A DNA stretch of 63,246 nt from Clostridia bacterium (GTDB lineage Bacteria; Bacillota; Clostridia; Oscillospirales; CAG-272): NCBI GenBank assembly GCA_017625755.1, contig JAGAKG010000051.1, positions 1 through 63,246 on the forward strand, in the 5' to 3' direction. Below the pieces are notes generated by a model. The model had not been told where the DNA came from. It ran no database searches and saw only the letters and a program-made list of their open reading frames with translations. Position 1 is the stretch's first letter. Every line of letters starts with the position of its first letter. Both the position numbers and the translations under genes were made by a program. Positions 1 to 9,950 of this stretch are shown piece after piece.

Positions 1-137
1 GGGTTTAAGGTATAAAGCAAACAAGCCACGAAGTGTTCGTATAAATTTGATGTTTATTCACGGGCCCACTGTGCGCTTACAGAAGAATGCTTTTGAGTAC
101 CAATGATTTCATAATATTAATGAAGGAGGGAAGTACA

Positions 138-608
138 GTGCCGAGAAGAGGTCGTATATCCAAAAGAGACGTATTGCCGGATCCTATGTACAATTCTAAG
201 CTCGTAACAAAGCTTATCAACAACATTATGTACGACGGCAAGAAGGGCGTTGCCCAGACAATCGTCTATGATGCATTTGCAGCAGTTGAAGCTAAGGTCG
301 GAGAAAATCCCCTTGATGTATTCACCGCAGCTCTCGAAAATGTTATGCCGGTTCTTGAGGTTAAGGCTCGCCGTGTTGGCGGTTCAACCTATCAGGTTCC
401 GATGGAGGTAAGAGCAGAGCGCCGTCAGACTCTTGGTCTGCGTTGGCTCGTTGCTTACGCAAGAAACCGTGGAGAGCGTACAATGGCAGAGCGTCTTGCT
501 GCTGAGATAATCGATGCAAAGAACAGCATGGGCGGAGCTTTCAAGAAGAAAGAAGAAACCCATCGTATGGCTGAAGCAAACAAGGCGTTTGCTCACTACA
601 GATATTAA
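138..608 (+). CDS. rpsG: 30S ribosomal protein S7
   Basis: Small-subunit protein that nucleates assembly of the 16S rRNA 3' domain and lines the mRNA exit/E-site region. The 156-residue product is the normal length and opens with the typical [16 protein letters not shown] pattern. I chose GTG at 138 because an excellent Shine-Dalgarno (aaggaggg, 123-130) lies 7 bases upstream. The same frame is open back to 87, but the extra residues are not S7-like. It is followed 41 bp later by fusA and then tuf, the conserved str-operon order. rpsL, which normally precedes it, is not seen in the 137 bases available upstream. Identification is secure. Confidence 0.97.
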   Translation: MPRRGRISKRDVLPDPMYNSKLVTKLINNIMYDGKKGVAQTIVYDAFAAVEAKVGENPLDVFTAALENVMPVLEVKARRVGGSTYQVPMEVRAERRQTLGLRWLVAYARNRGERTMAERLAAEIIDAKNSMGGAFKKKEETHRMAEANKAFAHYRY

Positions 609-649
609 TCTGTCTGTCATTAATAGTACAAATATAAGGAGAACAATTA

Positions 650-2770
650 ATGGCAAGAGAATATTCACTTGAAAAAACAAGAAATATCGGTATCATGGCT
701 CACATAGATGCCGGAAAAACAACAACAACAGAGAGAATCCTTTTCTATACCGGTAAGACTCACAAGATCGGTGAGACTCACGAGGGCGCAGCTACCATGG
801 ACTGGATGGTTCAGGAGCAGGAGAGAGGTATAACCATCACTTCTGCGGCTACCACTTGTTTCTGGGCGCACTCCAAGTTCCACGACGATCCTAAGGCGGT
901 TAAGGAGAACACACACAGAATCAACATCATTGATACTCCCGGACATGTTGACTTCACAGTTGAAGTTGAGCGTTCGCTCAGAGTTCTTGACGGTTCTGTT
1001 ACCGTTCTTTGCGCTAAGGGTGGAGTTGAGCCTCAGTCTGAGACCGTTTGGCGTCAGGCTGACAAGTACGGTGTTCCGCGTATGGCGTATGTCAACAAGA
1101 TGGACATCACGGGCGCAGACTTCTACCGCGTTGTCGGTATGATGAAGGACAGACTTCACGCGAACGCAGTTCCGATACAGCTGCCTATCGGTAAGGAAAT
1201 GACCTTCAGAGGTATCGTTGACCTTATGACGATGGAGGCTGATGTCTACTACGATGACCTTGGTAAGGACATGAGAGTGGAGGAGATCCCCGCTGATATG
1301 AAGGACCTCGCCCAGGAGTACCGTGAGAAGATGATCGAGTCTATCTGCGAGACAGACGAGGAGCTTATGGAGAAGTACTTCAACGGCGACGAGATCACTG
1401 TCGACGAGCTCAAGGCCGCTCTCAGAAAGGCAACCATCGCTAACCAGATAGTTCCCGTTGTTTGTGGAACTTCTTACAGAAACAAGGGCGTTCAGAAGCT
1501 GCTTGACGCAGTTATCGACTATATGCCCGCACCTGTCGACATCCCCGCTATCAAGGGTATTAACCCCGATTCGGGAGAGGAAGACGAGAGATGTGCTTCG
1601 GATGACGAGCCCTTCTCCGCGCTTGCATTCAAGATAATGACCGACCCGTTCGTTGGAAAGCTTTGCTTCTTCCGTGTTTACTCCGGTAAGATCGAGGCAG
1701 GTACGACAGCGTACAACTCCAGCAAGGGCTCCAGAGAGCGTTTCGGCCGTATTCTTCAGATGCACGCAAATGACCGTAAGGATATAGATATATGTTACAG
1801 CGGAGATATCGCGGCTGTTTCGGGTGTTAAGAACACCACGACGGGTGATACCTTCTGCGACGAAAAGCATCCTATAATCCTTGAGAATATGGAATTCCCC
1901 GAGCCTGTTATAAGCGTTGCTATCGAGCCTAAGACTCGCGCAGGTCAGGAAAAGATGGGTATAGCACTCTCCAAGCTGGCAGAGGAGGACCCCACCTTCC
2001 GTACCTACACTGACGAGGAGACGGGTCAGACTATCATCGCAGGTATGGGTGAGCTTCACCTTGAAATTATCGTTGACAGACTTCTCCGTGAGTTTAAGGT
2101 AGAAGCAAACATCGGTAAGCCTCAGGTTGCATACAAGGAGACCATCCGCAAGAAGGTCGACCACGAGTGCAAGTACAAGAGACAGTCCGGTGGTTCGGGT
2201 CAGTACGGTCATGTCAAGATCATACTCGAGCCCAACGAGCCCGGAAAGGGATACGAGTTTATCAACGCTGTTACAGGCGGAGCAATTCCGAAGGAATTTA
2301 TCGAGCCTGTTAACCAGGGTATTCAGGGAGCTATGCAGAACGGTGTTCTTGCAGGCTACAATGTCGTCGATGTTAAGGTAACACTTTACGACGGTTCTTA
2401 CCACGAGGTCGACTCCTCGGAAATGGCGTTCAAGATCGCAGGTTCTATGGCGTTCAAGGAGGCTATGAGAAAGGCAGACCCCGTTCTTACCGAGCCGATC
2501 ACAAAGGTTGTTACTATCGTTCCCGACGAATACCTCGGAACAGTTATGGGTGGCTTCAATTCACGCCGCGGACAGATCCAGTCTATGGAATCCGCAAACG
2601 GTGTTCAGGAGCTTACCGCAATGGTTCCTCTGTCCGAAATGTTCGGATACGCAACAGACCTTCGTTCTATGACACAGGGTCGTGGCGTTTACTCGATGGA
2701 ACCCAGCCACTTCGCAGAGGTGCCTAAGTCCATTCAGGAACAGATTATCACTGCAAGAGCTAAAAAGTAA
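650..2770 (+). CDS. fusA: Elongation factor G
   Basis: Translational GTPase that drives ribosomal translocation and, with RRF, ribosome recycling. The 706-residue protein has the P-loop AHIDAGKT (17-24), the switch-II DTPGH (95-99) and NKMD (149-152), followed by the usual domain II-V sequence including the domain IV segment near 500-600. The ATG at 650 is preceded by aaggagaac. It sits between rpsG and tuf, as in the str operon. Codon bias is strong (highly expressed gene), which also produces a 579-codon open frame on the opposite strand that is not a gene. Nothing odd in the sequence. Confidence 0.98.
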   Translation: MAREYSLEKTRNIGIMAHIDAGKTTTTERILFYTGKTHKIGETHEGAATMDWMVQEQERGITITSAATTCFWAHSKFHDDPKAVKENTHRINIIDTPGHVDFTVEVERSLRVLDGSVTVLCAKGGVEPQSETVWRQADKYGVPRMAYVNKMDITGADFYRVVGMMKDRLHANAVPIQLPIGKEMTFRGIVDLMTMEADVYYDDLGKDMRVEEIPADMKDLAQEYREKMIESICETDEELMEKYFNGDEITVDELKAALRKATIANQIVPVVCGTSYRNKGVQKLLDAVIDYMPAPVDIPAIKGINPDSGEEDERCASDDEPFSALAFKIMTDPFVGKLCFFRVYSGKIEAGTTAYNSSKGSRERFGRILQMHANDRKDIDICYSGDIAAVSGVKNTTTGDTFCDEKHPIILENMEFPEPVISVAIEPKTRAGQEKMGIALSKLAEEDPTFRTYTDEETGQTIIAGMGELHLEIIVDRLLREFKVEANIGKPQVAYKETIRKKVDHECKYKRQSGGSGQYGHVKIILEPNEPGKGYEFINAVTGGAIPKEFIEPVNQGIQGAMQNGVLAGYNVVDVKVTLYDGSYHEVDSSEMAFKIAGSMAFKEAMRKADPVLTEPITKVVTIVPDEYLGTVMGGFNSRRGQIQSMESANGVQELTAMVPLSEMFGYATDLRSMTQGRGVYSMEPSHFAEVPKSIQEQIITARAKK

Positions 2771-2814
2771 ACAAAAAATAAAAATAAAATTAAAATTAAT
2801 GGAGGAAATTCAAA

Positions 2815-4023
2815 ATGGCAAAGGCTACATTTGAACGTACAAAGCCCCACGTTAACATTGGTACAATCGGTCACGTTGACCATGGTAAGACAACTCTTAC
2901 CGCAGCTATCACAAAGACTCTTTCTCTCAAGAGCGGAAATGTAGAGTTCCTGGCATATGACCAGATCGACAACGCTCCCGAGGAGAAGGCAAGAGGAATC
3001 ACAATCAACACAAGACACGTTGAGTATGAGACCGACAATCGTCACTACGCGCATGTTGACTGCCCCGGACACGCTGACTATGTTAAGAACATGATCACCG
3101 GTGCTGCTCAGATGGACGGTGCTATCCTCGTTGTTGCAGGTACAGACGGACCTCTTCAGCAGACCAGAGAGCACGTTCTTCTTGCTCGTCAGGTTGGCGT
3201 TCCTGCAATCGTTGTATTCATGAACAAGACTGACCTCGTAGACGACGAGGAGCTTCTCGACCTCGTTGAGATGGAAATCAGAGACCTTCTCTCTGAGTAC
3301 GATTTCCCCGGCGACGATACTCCTATCGTTCGCGGATCTGCTCGTGAGGCACTTGAGTCTGCTAGCACAGACCTTTCTGCTCCCGAGTACGCTCCTATTC
3401 TTGAGCTTATGAACGAAGTAGATAACTATATTCCTACTCCTGCTCGTCAGGCTGACCTCGACTTCCTTATGCCCGTTGAGGACGTATTCTCGATTTCCGG
3501 TCGTGGTACTGTTGCAACAGGTAGAGTTGAGCGTGGTACCGTTAAGGTTGGAGATGTTGTTGAGATAGTTGGTCTTACCGACGAGAAGACAACAACCACC
3601 GTTACCGGAGTTGAGATGTTCCACAAGCTTCTTCCCCAGGCAGAGGCTGGTGACAACATCGGAGCTCTTCTCCGTGGTATTGCTAAGGACGACATCGAGC
3701 GTGGACAGGTTCTTGCTAAGCCCGGTTCTGTTCACCCCCACACAAAGTTCGTAGGCAATGTTTACGTTCTTACCGAGAAGGAAGGCGGCCGTAAGAAGCC
3801 CTTCTTCGCTGGTTACAGACCTCAGTTCTACTTCAGAACAACCGATGTTACAGGTATCATCGAGCTTCCCGCAGGACTTGAGATGTGCCGCCCCGGCGAT
3901 AACAATGTAGCTCTCACAGTTGAGCTCATCACACCTATCGCTTGTGAGGAGGGACTCCGTTTCGCTATCCGTGAGGGTGGTAGAACAGTTGGTTCCGGCG
4001 TCGTTACTTCCATCATTGACTAA
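2815..4023 (+). CDS. tuf: Elongation factor Tu
   Basis: GTPase that delivers aminoacyl-tRNA to the ribosomal A site. The 402-residue protein carries GHVDHGKT (19-26), DCPGH (82-86) and NKTD (137-140), then the two beta-barrel domains with the near-invariant [14 protein letters not shown] segment. It follows fusA by 44 bp with ggaggaaattc as ribosome binding site. Two stretches deviate from most bacterial EF-Tu: DGPLQQTRE (111-119) where DGPMPQTRE is usual, and a [15 protein letters not shown] segment in domain III. Identity is not in doubt. A hairpin follows the stop codon. Confidence 0.97.
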   Translation: MAKATFERTKPHVNIGTIGHVDHGKTTLTAAITKTLSLKSGNVEFLAYDQIDNAPEEKARGITINTRHVEYETDNRHYAHVDCPGHADYVKNMITGAAQMDGAILVVAGTDGPLQQTREHVLLARQVGVPAIVVFMNKTDLVDDEELLDLVEMEIRDLLSEYDFPGDDTPIVRGSAREALESASTDLSAPEYAPILELMNEVDNYIPTPARQADLDFLMPVEDVFSISGRGTVATGRVERGTVKVGDVVEIVGLTDEKTTTTVTGVEMFHKLLPQAEAGDNIGALLRGIAKDDIERGQVLAKPGSVHPHTKFVGNVYVLTEKEGGRKKPFFAGYRPQFYFRTTDVTGIIELPAGLEMCRPGDNNVALTVELITPIACEEGLRFAIREGGRTVGSGVVTSIID

Positions 4024-4057
4024 TTATTATTACTTTACTGATAATTAAAACAATGAA

Positions 4058-4095
4058 GCATCGGGGTTGCTTTTGCAGCCCCGATGCAAAAAAAT
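4058..4095 (+). terminator. Hairpin downstream of tuf
   Basis: The arms gcatcggggttgc (4058-4070) and gcagccccgatgc (4075-4087) form a 13-bp stem with one G-U pair and a 4-base loop. The downstream tract is A-rich rather than T-rich, so it may stabilise the 3' end or terminate weakly. It separates the translation operon from the ribU leader. Confidence 0.6.
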
Positions 4096-4114
4096 ATTTA
4101 CTCGCGTATATTGC

Positions 4115-4228
4115 GCGAGCTTCGGGGATTGGTGAGATTCCATACCGGCGGTAAAGCCCGCGAACTCGAAAGAGCCGAACAGGTGAGATTCCTGTGCCGA
4201 CGGTAAAGTCCGGATGAGAGAAGATATA
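4115..4228 (+). ncRNA. FMN riboswitch (RFN element) aptamer
   Basis: Shows the conserved RFN blocks in order: TTCGGGG (4121-4127), GGTGAGATTCC (4131-4141), ACCGGCGGT, AAGCCCGCGA, a second AGGTGAGATTCCTG block, CCGACGGT and AAAGTCCGGATGAGAGAAG. It precedes a riboflavin transporter gene and an intrinsic terminator, the standard arrangement for FMN-dependent attenuation. Bound FMN is expected to switch ribU off. Confidence 0.95.
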
Positions 4229-4239
4229 GTGATTAATCC

Positions 4240-4268
4240 CCGAATACTGTATGTATTCGGATTTTTTT
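4240..4268 (+). terminator. Regulated terminator of the FMN riboswitch
   Basis: ccgaatac (4240-4247) pairs with gtattcgg (4253-4260) and is followed by a run of seven T. The left arm overlaps atccccgaa (4236-4244), which is the exact reverse complement of ttcggggat (4121-4129) inside the aptamer. Aptamer folding and antitermination are therefore mutually exclusive. Confidence 0.9.
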
Positions 4269-4331
4269 ACATTCGGTGTTCGGTCAGCTTGCGTTATCTT
4301 CTCCCTGATTTTTGATATACGGGAGATTGTT

Positions 4332-5024
4332 ATGAGAAAAAATGCACAGAGAATAAAAGTTATGGTTGCGGTAGCGATGTTTTCGGCACTTGCTTATGTG
4401 AGCACGCTGCTTTGCTCCTTTTTTCCCGATGTGGCGGGATTTTTGTCACTTGAAATCAAGGACGCCGTTATAGTAATATGCTCGTTGCTTTTTGGTCCGC
4501 TTTCGGGATTTTTGATTGCGATAATCGTTCCGCTGCTTGAATTTTTTACTATAAGCGCTACGGGTTGGTACGGTCTTGTTATGAATGTGCTTTCCTCGGC
4601 TACATTTGCATTGGTAACGGGATTTATCTATAAGTATAAGAAAACATTTTACGGAGCGGTCATCGGACTGTTGGCAGGAATTTTTTCAGTAACGGCGGTG
4701 ATGATGCTTGCTAATTTGTTTATAACTCCGCTCTATTTGGAATATGTTATCGGAGTTCCTACATCTATGAGCGATATTCTCGATATGATACCAACTATAT
4801 TGCTCCCCTTTAACCTCGTAAAGGCGACGATCAACGCGGCGATAGTGCTTATGCTCTATATGCCCGTGTCTACGATAATGAAGGAAATAGGTGTTGTTGA
4901 GATATCAGGCGATGATATGACGATTAATACAAAATCCATTATAAGATATATTGTAGTTACGAATATATCCGCAGTAATTATAGTGTTGTCACTTGTTATA
5001 ATTTTTCTTGTCATTGGAAAATAA
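4332..5024 (+). CDS. ribU: Riboflavin ECF transporter substrate-binding subunit
   Basis: S component of an energy-coupling-factor importer for riboflavin; it needs the shared EcfT/EcfA module, not present here. The 230-residue protein is almost entirely hydrophobic, with the RibU-like N-terminus (Ala-rich helix 1, then a PDVAGFLSLEIKDA-type loop) and about six membrane segments. A hydrophilic stretch near 185-200 and one further C-terminal helix extend it beyond the usual ~190 residues. I chose ATG 4332 (gggag upstream); the open frame back to 4251 runs through the riboswitch terminator. Placement directly behind an FMN riboswitch supports the substrate call. RibF, which converts riboflavin to FMN, is encoded at 51.4 kb. 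Confidence 0.92.
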   Translation: MRKNAQRIKVMVAVAMFSALAYVSTLLCSFFPDVAGFLSLEIKDAVIVICSLLFGPLSGFLIAIIVPLLEFFTISATGWYGLVMNVLSSATFALVTGFIYKYKKTFYGAVIGLLAGIFSVTAVMMLANLFITPLYLEYVIGVPTSMSDILDMIPTILLPFNLVKATINAAIVLMLYMPVSTIMKEIGVVEISGDDMTINTKSIIRYIVVTNISAVIIVLSLVIIFLVIGK

Positions 5025-5112
5025 CTGTCTGTCGTGGCGGCGCGGTTTTTGTTGATAAAACAAATAATTTAAAATAATTTATTTATATTAAAGTGAATTT
5101 GATAAAAAACAG

Positions 5113-5141
5113 TTGATTTTAACGATAAAATAGTGTAAAAT
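5113..5141 (+). promoter_or_regulatory. Possible promoter for popT
   Basis: TTGATT (5113-5118), 17-bp spacer, TAAAAT (5136-5141). A reasonable sigma-A match, but the expected start would fall inside the hairpin at 5145-5175, so this is tentative. Confidence 0.35.
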
Positions 5142-5144
5142 AAA

Positions 5145-5175
5145 AAGAGCCATACAGATAGTCTGTCTGGCTCTT
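5145..5175. terminator. Hairpin between ribU and popT
   Basis: aagagccatacaga (5145-5158) pairs with tctgtctggctctt (5162-5175) with a single mismatch. A T-run follows it only when read on the - strand; on the + strand the downstream tract is aaaattt. Probably the ribU transcript end, with modest strength. Confidence 0.5.
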
Positions 5176-5207
5176 AAAATTTGTTGAAAATATGGGAATA
5201 GAGAATT

Positions 5208-6110
5208 ATGTCAGAAAATAAAAAGAATACGCCCCTGAGTATCCTTTTGTGGGTACTTCAGGGAATGATAATCGGAATAGGCGCCATATTGCCCGGCGTG
5301 AGCGGAGGAACGCTTTGCTACGCATTCGGTATGTACGATTATATCATAGAGGTTCTTTCAAATCCGATAAAGGGAATAAAGAAGCATTGGTTTATGCTCA
5401 TATTCTTCGTGCTTGGCGGAGGAATAGGTTTTATAGGCTTTTCTGGAATAACTGCGGCGCTGCTTGAATGGAACGAGCCCGTCGTGTTATGCGTCTTTGT
5501 CGGACTTATCATAGGCACCCTGCCCGAGCTTTGGCGCGACAGCGGCGAGAGAGGAAGGAGCCGCGGCTCGATAATCTCGCTCGTGATAAGCTTTGTCGCT
5601 ATCGCCGCTCTCTTTTATCTGTGTGAGAACGCGTGGTCTATCACGATTCCCGAAAATATTTTCGGATTTGCGATATGCGGTGTTATCTGGGGTCTGAGCT
5701 TTATAGTTCCGGGATTCAGCTCCTCGACATTGCTCCTGTTTTTCGGAATATACGAGGCTATGTCAAAGGGAATTTCAAATCTTGATTTCTCGGTGGTAAT
5801 TCCTCTGGGAATTTCTATGCTCGTGATACTGCTTGCCTTTTCAAGAGTTATGAAGCTTGTTTTTGAAAGATTTCATTCAATTGCCTCACATTGTATTTTT
5901 GGATTTGTGTTGGCGACCACTCTTATGATACTGACGAAGGATTGTATAATACAGAGCTTGTCGGTACCGAATGTTTTGATATATCTGCTTTGTATCGTTT
6001 GCGGAGGAGCCGCGGGATTCTCGTTTACTCTTCTTTGCGCTAAGTTGAAGGCAAAGGCAGAGGGCGTTGAAGGCAAACCTTCGGACAATGAAGATGCCCC
6101 CTCGAATTAA
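5208..6110 (+). CDS. popT: DUF368 family membrane protein (PopT-type undecaprenyl-phosphate translocase)
   Basis: A 300-residue polytopic membrane protein. The signature PGVSGGT (29-35) recurs as PGFSSST (168-174), reflecting the inverted internal repeat of the DUF368 family. Members of this family (PopT) have been shown to recycle undecaprenyl phosphate across the membrane for cell-wall synthesis; that function is transferred by family and not tested here. About eight membrane segments are visible, with a charged loop DSGERGRSRG near 111-120. It stands alone between a hairpin and metK. Confidence 0.85.
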   Translation: MSENKKNTPLSILLWVLQGMIIGIGAILPGVSGGTLCYAFGMYDYIIEVLSNPIKGIKKHWFMLIFFVLGGGIGFIGFSGITAALLEWNEPVVLCVFVGLIIGTLPELWRDSGERGRSRGSIISLVISFVAIAALFYLCENAWSITIPENIFGFAICGVIWGLSFIVPGFSSSTLLLFFGIYEAMSKGISNLDFSVVIPLGISMLVILLAFSRVMKLVFERFHSIASHCIFGFVLATTLMILTKDCIIQSLSVPNVLIYLLCIVCGGAAGFSFTLLCAKLKAKAEGVEGKPSDNEDAPSN

Positions 6111-6141
6111 AATACATTTAAAATAGGAAAGGTAAAGAAAA

Positions 6142-7326
6142 ATGAAAAAAATGCTTTTCACATCAGAATCGGTGACCGAAGGACATCCCGATAAAATAAG
6201 TGATAAAATATCCGACGCGATACTTGACGAAATGCTTCGTCAGGACCCTATGTCGCGCGTGGCTTGCGAGACTTTTTGCACCACGGGACTCGTCAGCGTT
6301 ATGGGCGAGATAACCACGAATGCCTATGTTGACATTCAGAGTGTGGTAAGAAATACCGTCAGAGAGATAGGCTACACTCGCGCAAAATATGGCTTTGACT
6401 GCGATAGCTGCGCGGTCATAAGCTCTATACACGAGCAGTCGCCCGATATCGCTATGGGAGTTGATAAGTCTCTTGAGGCGAAGGAGGGAGCCGATACCGA
6501 CGGATTTGACACGGGAGCGGGTGACCAGGGACTTATGTTCGGCTTTGCCTGCGACGAAACAGAGGAGCTTATGCCCCTGCCTATCTCGCTCGCGCATAAG
6601 CTTGCTATGAAGCTTACTCAGGTAAGAAAAAACGGTACGCTTGACTATCTCCGCCCCGACGGAAAGACGCAGGTCACAGTTGAGTATCACGACGACACGC
6701 CCGTCAGAGTCGATACCGTTGTTATCTCCTCTCAGCACAGCTATGCGGTCGAGCTTTCGCAGATAAGAGAGGATATAATCAAGTATGTTATAAACACCAC
6801 GGTTCCCGCGGAGCTGATGGATGAGGAAACGAAAATATATGTCAATCCAACCGGACGCTTCGTTATAGGCGGACCTGCGGGAGATACGGGACTTACGGGA
6901 CGAAAGATAATCGTCGACACCTACGGCGGATATTCCCGTCACGGCGGCGGAGCCTTCTCGGGTAAGGACCCAACCAAGGTCGACCGCTCGGCATCTTACG
7001 CGGCAAGATATGTGGCTAAGAACATAGTTGCGGCGGGACTCGCAAAGAAGTGCGAGGTTCAGGTGGCTTACGCGATAGGTGTGGCAAGACCTGTTTCGGT
7101 TATGATAGATACATTCGGTACGGCTGTGGCAGACGAGCAGAAGATAGCGGCTGCGGCAGACAAGCTCTTTGATTTCCGCCCTGCGGCTATAATCAAGAAG
7201 TTCGACCTTCGCAGACCGATATACTGTGACCTCGCAGCGTACGGACATATGGGAAGAACAGATATTGATGTTCCGTGGGAAAAGACAGACCTTGCGGATG
7301 CTCTGAGAGCAGAGGTGCTTAAATAA
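6142..7326 (+). CDS. metK: S-adenosylmethionine synthetase
   Basis: Makes SAM from methionine and ATP, the methyl donor used by the methyltransferase and QueA encoded in this window. At 394 residues it has the family length. GHPDK (14-18) contributes to the ATP site, [10 protein letters not shown] (125-134) is the signature hexapeptide region, and a [16 protein letters not shown] block follows around 270. The start has aggaaagg upstream. No SAM riboswitch is visible in the 31-bp gap from popT, so regulation must come from elsewhere or by read-through. Confidence 0.97.
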   Translation: MKKMLFTSESVTEGHPDKISDKISDAILDEMLRQDPMSRVACETFCTTGLVSVMGEITTNAYVDIQSVVRNTVREIGYTRAKYGFDCDSCAVISSIHEQSPDIAMGVDKSLEAKEGADTDGFDTGAGDQGLMFGFACDETEELMPLPISLAHKLAMKLTQVRKNGTLDYLRPDGKTQVTVEYHDDTPVRVDTVVISSQHSYAVELSQIREDIIKYVINTTVPAELMDEETKIYVNPTGRFVIGGPAGDTGLTGRKIIVDTYGGYSRHGGGAFSGKDPTKVDRSASYAARYVAKNIVAAGLAKKCEVQVAYAIGVARPVSVMIDTFGTAVADEQKIAAAADKLFDFRPAAIIKKFDLRRPIYCDLAAYGHMGRTDIDVPWEKTDLADALRAEVLK

Positions 7327-7378
7327 AAAGTGACTCGGCGGCGTAGGGCGGCATATTCTGTACCGAGGAGGTGCCGAT

Positions 7379-7684
7379 ATGTACCTGAGAGCCACGGTCG
7401 AGATAATTGCGGCGCTGTTTGCGGTGTTTGGACTCTACAGCGCCGTTCGTCTTATAACACAGAAGCTGTTTGGAAGCGAAAAAATATTTTTGGTGGTTGA
7501 GATAAAAGAGCGGGCGGATGCCGAAAACGCATATATGCTCATAAGAGAGGCGATGTCCGCTTTTCTTGTAACAAGCTCGTGCAGAGTTGCCGTTATCGTG
7601 TCGCCCGAGCTTTCGGAGAACGAGACGCTTCTGCGAGCGGTAGAGCTTTGGGGCGTTGAGTATTATATCGCAGAGAAAGAATAA
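7379..7684 (+). CDS. Small hypothetical protein with one N-terminal membrane helix
   Basis: 101 residues, not recognised. Residues ~8-28 form one hydrophobic helix; the remaining ~70 residues look like a compact alpha/beta soluble domain (FLVVEIKE, then CRVAVIVSPEL, then a short helix and GVEYYIAEKE). It has a strong ribosome binding site (gaggaggtg) and normal codon use for this chromosome, so it is a genuine gene. It lies 52 bp after metK and 18 bp before recD2, suggesting co-transcription. Confidence 0.8.
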   Translation: MYLRATVEIIAALFAVFGLYSAVRLITQKLFGSEKIFLVVEIKERADAENAYMLIREAMSAFLVTSSCRVAVIVSPELSENETLLRAVELWGVEYYIAEKE

Positions 7685-7702
7685 AACAGAGGTGAGAGCT
7701 TT

Positions 7703-9943
7703 ATGCAGAACGAGGAAAAAATGAATATTGAGGAAAGCTCAGGTCTGCAGAAGCTCGAGGGCTCGATAGAGCATGTCATCTACTCCAATGAGGATAACGG
7801 CTACGCTATATGCGATATGGCGGTGGCGGACGACGAGATAATAACAGTGGTGGGAATACTGCCGATGATAGCCGCGGGGGATAATATCGCGGTCTACGGC
7901 AAGTGGGTGCATAATCCCAAGTACGGCAGGCAGTTCAGCGTTTCAAATTACGAGCGTGTTATGCCTGCCGATACTGCATCTGTTCTGCGTTATCTTGCGT
8001 CGGGCGCAATCAAGGGAATAGGACCCAAGACAGCGCAGAGGATAGTTGAAATGTTTGGCGAGGATACCTTTGATGTTATCGAGAACCACCCCGATTGGCT
8101 CGCCGATGTTAAGGGAATATCACGCAAGATGGCAAATGAGATATCCGAAAGATTTCGCGAGCAGGCGGGAATGCGCTCGGTTATGATGTTCTTCAGAAAC
8201 TATTTCGGCGCCACTCTTACCGTAAGGATATATAAGCGGTGGGGAAGCGCGTCGGTTGATATCGCCAAGAAGAATCCTTACCGTCTTTGCAACGAGATAG
8301 AGGGAATAGGCTTTGAGAAGGCTGACGCTATGGCGGCAGAGCTTGGCGTTGTAAACGACAATATCGACAGACTTATGAGCGGAATAAGATATGTTCTGTC
8401 GCAGAACGCGAATCAGAACGGTCATACCTGTCTGCCCAGAGGTAAGCTCTGCGAGAGCGCGGCGAGATTGCTTGAGGTCGATGTGCAGAGGGCCGACGAG
8501 GCTATCTCTCTGTTGCTTAAAAACGGAAGCCTGAGATACACCCTGAGCGGCGACGAGCAGATGATATACGACGCGCATATTTATGAGTCGGAAAAGTATA
8601 TCGCGTCGAAGCTTTTGCAGATAGACAAGATGTGTCTGTCGGTATCGCTCCCCGATATAGACCGCTTTATCGAGCGCGAGGAGGGAAGAAACGGTATAAG
8701 CTATGCTTCCTTGCAGAAGGTCGCTATATCCGACGCGCTCAGATACGGCGTTATGGTGCTGACGGGAGGCCCCGGAACGGGTAAGACCACCGTCGTCAAG
8801 GCACTTATACATATTTTTGACAGTATGGGCTTTGATATTGCTCTTGCGGCGCCCACGGGGAGAGCCGCTAAAAGACTTTCAGAGTCGACCTCGATGGAGG
8901 CGAAAACGATACACCGTCTGCTCGAGATGAATTACGATAATTCCTCAACGCCCGTATTCAACAGAAACGAGCTTGACCAGCTTGAGGAGAATGTTATAAT
9001 AGTTGACGAGGCATCTATGATAGACAGTATGCTTATGATGGCGCTTCTCAAGGCGATAAAGCCAGGGGCAAGGCTGATAATCATAGGCGACTCCGACCAG
9101 CTCCCCTCGGTAGGCGCGGGAAATGTGCTTCGTGATATAATCGACAGCGACAGGTTTTCGGTGGTAAGGCTTAACGAGATATTCAGACAGGCGCAAAAGA
9201 GCCTTATCGTCACAAACGCTCACGCGATAAACGAGGGAAGATATCCCACGATAGACATAAAGGACAACGACTTCTTCTTTTTGAGAAGGGAGAGCGACAG
9301 AGATATCGCGCTCACCGTAGCAGACCTCTATCGCAACCGTCTGCCAAAGAGCTATGGCGAGGAGATAAGGACTGGTATTCAGGTCATAACCCCCTCGAGA
9401 AAGGGAGAGGCGGGCTCGGAGCATCTCAATATCATACTCCAGTCGACGCTCAATCCACCCTCGTCGGGCAGGCGTGAGTATAAATTCAGAGATGTGATAT
9501 TCCGAGAGGGCGACAGAATTATGCAGACCAGAAATAATTACGATATAAACTGGTTCCGCGATTCTGACGGCAAGGACGGATACGGAATATTCAACGGAGA
9601 TATAGGAATTATCAAGAAGATAGACCACTCGAACAGCTGTATGGAGATGCTGTTTGACGACAAGGTGGTAAGCTACGATTTCACGCTTCTTGAGGATATC
9701 GAGCACGCTTATGCCATAACCGTACATAAGAGTCAGGGAAGCGAGTATCCCGTGGTTATAATGCCGATGTGCTCCGCCGCGCCGATGCTCCTCACGAGAA
9801 ATCTGCTCTATACCGCGGTCACGAGAGCGCAGAAAATGGTAGTGCTTGTGGGGCGTGAGGAGATAATGAGGACAATGGTCGATAACAACCGTCAGTCTAT
9901 GAGATATACGGGACTTGCCGCAAGGCTTTCGGAGAAGGGCTAA
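7703..9943 (+). CDS. recD2: RecD-like SF1B DNA helicase
   Basis: ATP-dependent 5'-3' helicase of the RecD2 type, found in bacteria independently of RecBC and involved in DNA repair. The 746-residue protein has an N-terminal OB-like domain, helix-hairpin-helix repeats around 95-160 (IKGIGPKTAQRI), Walker A GGPGTGKTT (355-363), a DEAS Walker B near 435, GDSDQLPSVGAGN and a C-terminal VHKSQGSEYP motif. Length and domain order fit RecD2. It is followed by comF with an 8-bp gap. Confidence 0.95.
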   Translation: MQNEEKMNIEESSGLQKLEGSIEHVIYSNEDNGYAICDMAVADDEIITVVGILPMIAAGDNIAVYGKWVHNPKYGRQFSVSNYERVMPADTASVLRYLASGAIKGIGPKTAQRIVEMFGEDTFDVIENHPDWLADVKGISRKMANEISERFREQAGMRSVMMFFRNYFGATLTVRIYKRWGSASVDIAKKNPYRLCNEIEGIGFEKADAMAAELGVVNDNIDRLMSGIRYVLSQNANQNGHTCLPRGKLCESAARLLEVDVQRADEAISLLLKNGSLRYTLSGDEQMIYDAHIYESEKYIASKLLQIDKMCLSVSLPDIDRFIEREEGRNGISYASLQKVAISDALRYGVMVLTGGPGTGKTTVVKALIHIFDSMGFDIALAAPTGRAAKRLSESTSMEAKTIHRLLEMNYDNSSTPVFNRNELDQLEENVIIVDEASMIDSMLMMALLKAIKPGARLIIIGDSDQLPSVGAGNVLRDIIDSDRFSVVRLNEIFRQAQKSLIVTNAHAINEGRYPTIDIKDNDFFFLRRESDRDIALTVADLYRNRLPKSYGEEIRTGIQVITPSRKGEAGSEHLNIILQSTLNPPSSGRREYKFRDVIFREGDRIMQTRNNYDINWFRDSDGKDGYGIFNGDIGIIKKIDHSNSCMEMLFDDKVVSYDFTLLEDIEHAYAITVHKSQGSEYPVVIMPMCSAAPMLLTRNLLYTAVTRAQKMVVLVGREEIMRTMVDNNRQSMRYTGLAARLSEKG

Positions 9944-9950
9944 GGCAAAA

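Noticed and set aside
665..2404. 579-codon open frame on the - strand across fusA
   Set aside because: Antisense shadow produced by strong codon bias in fusA; its translation has no domain resemblance and no ribosome binding site.
4251..4331. Earlier start for ribU
   Set aside because: It would lie in the terminator stem of the FMN riboswitch; ATG 4332 has a suitable ribosome binding site.
6111..6141. SAM riboswitch before metK
   Set aside because: The gap is only 31 bp and AT-rich.
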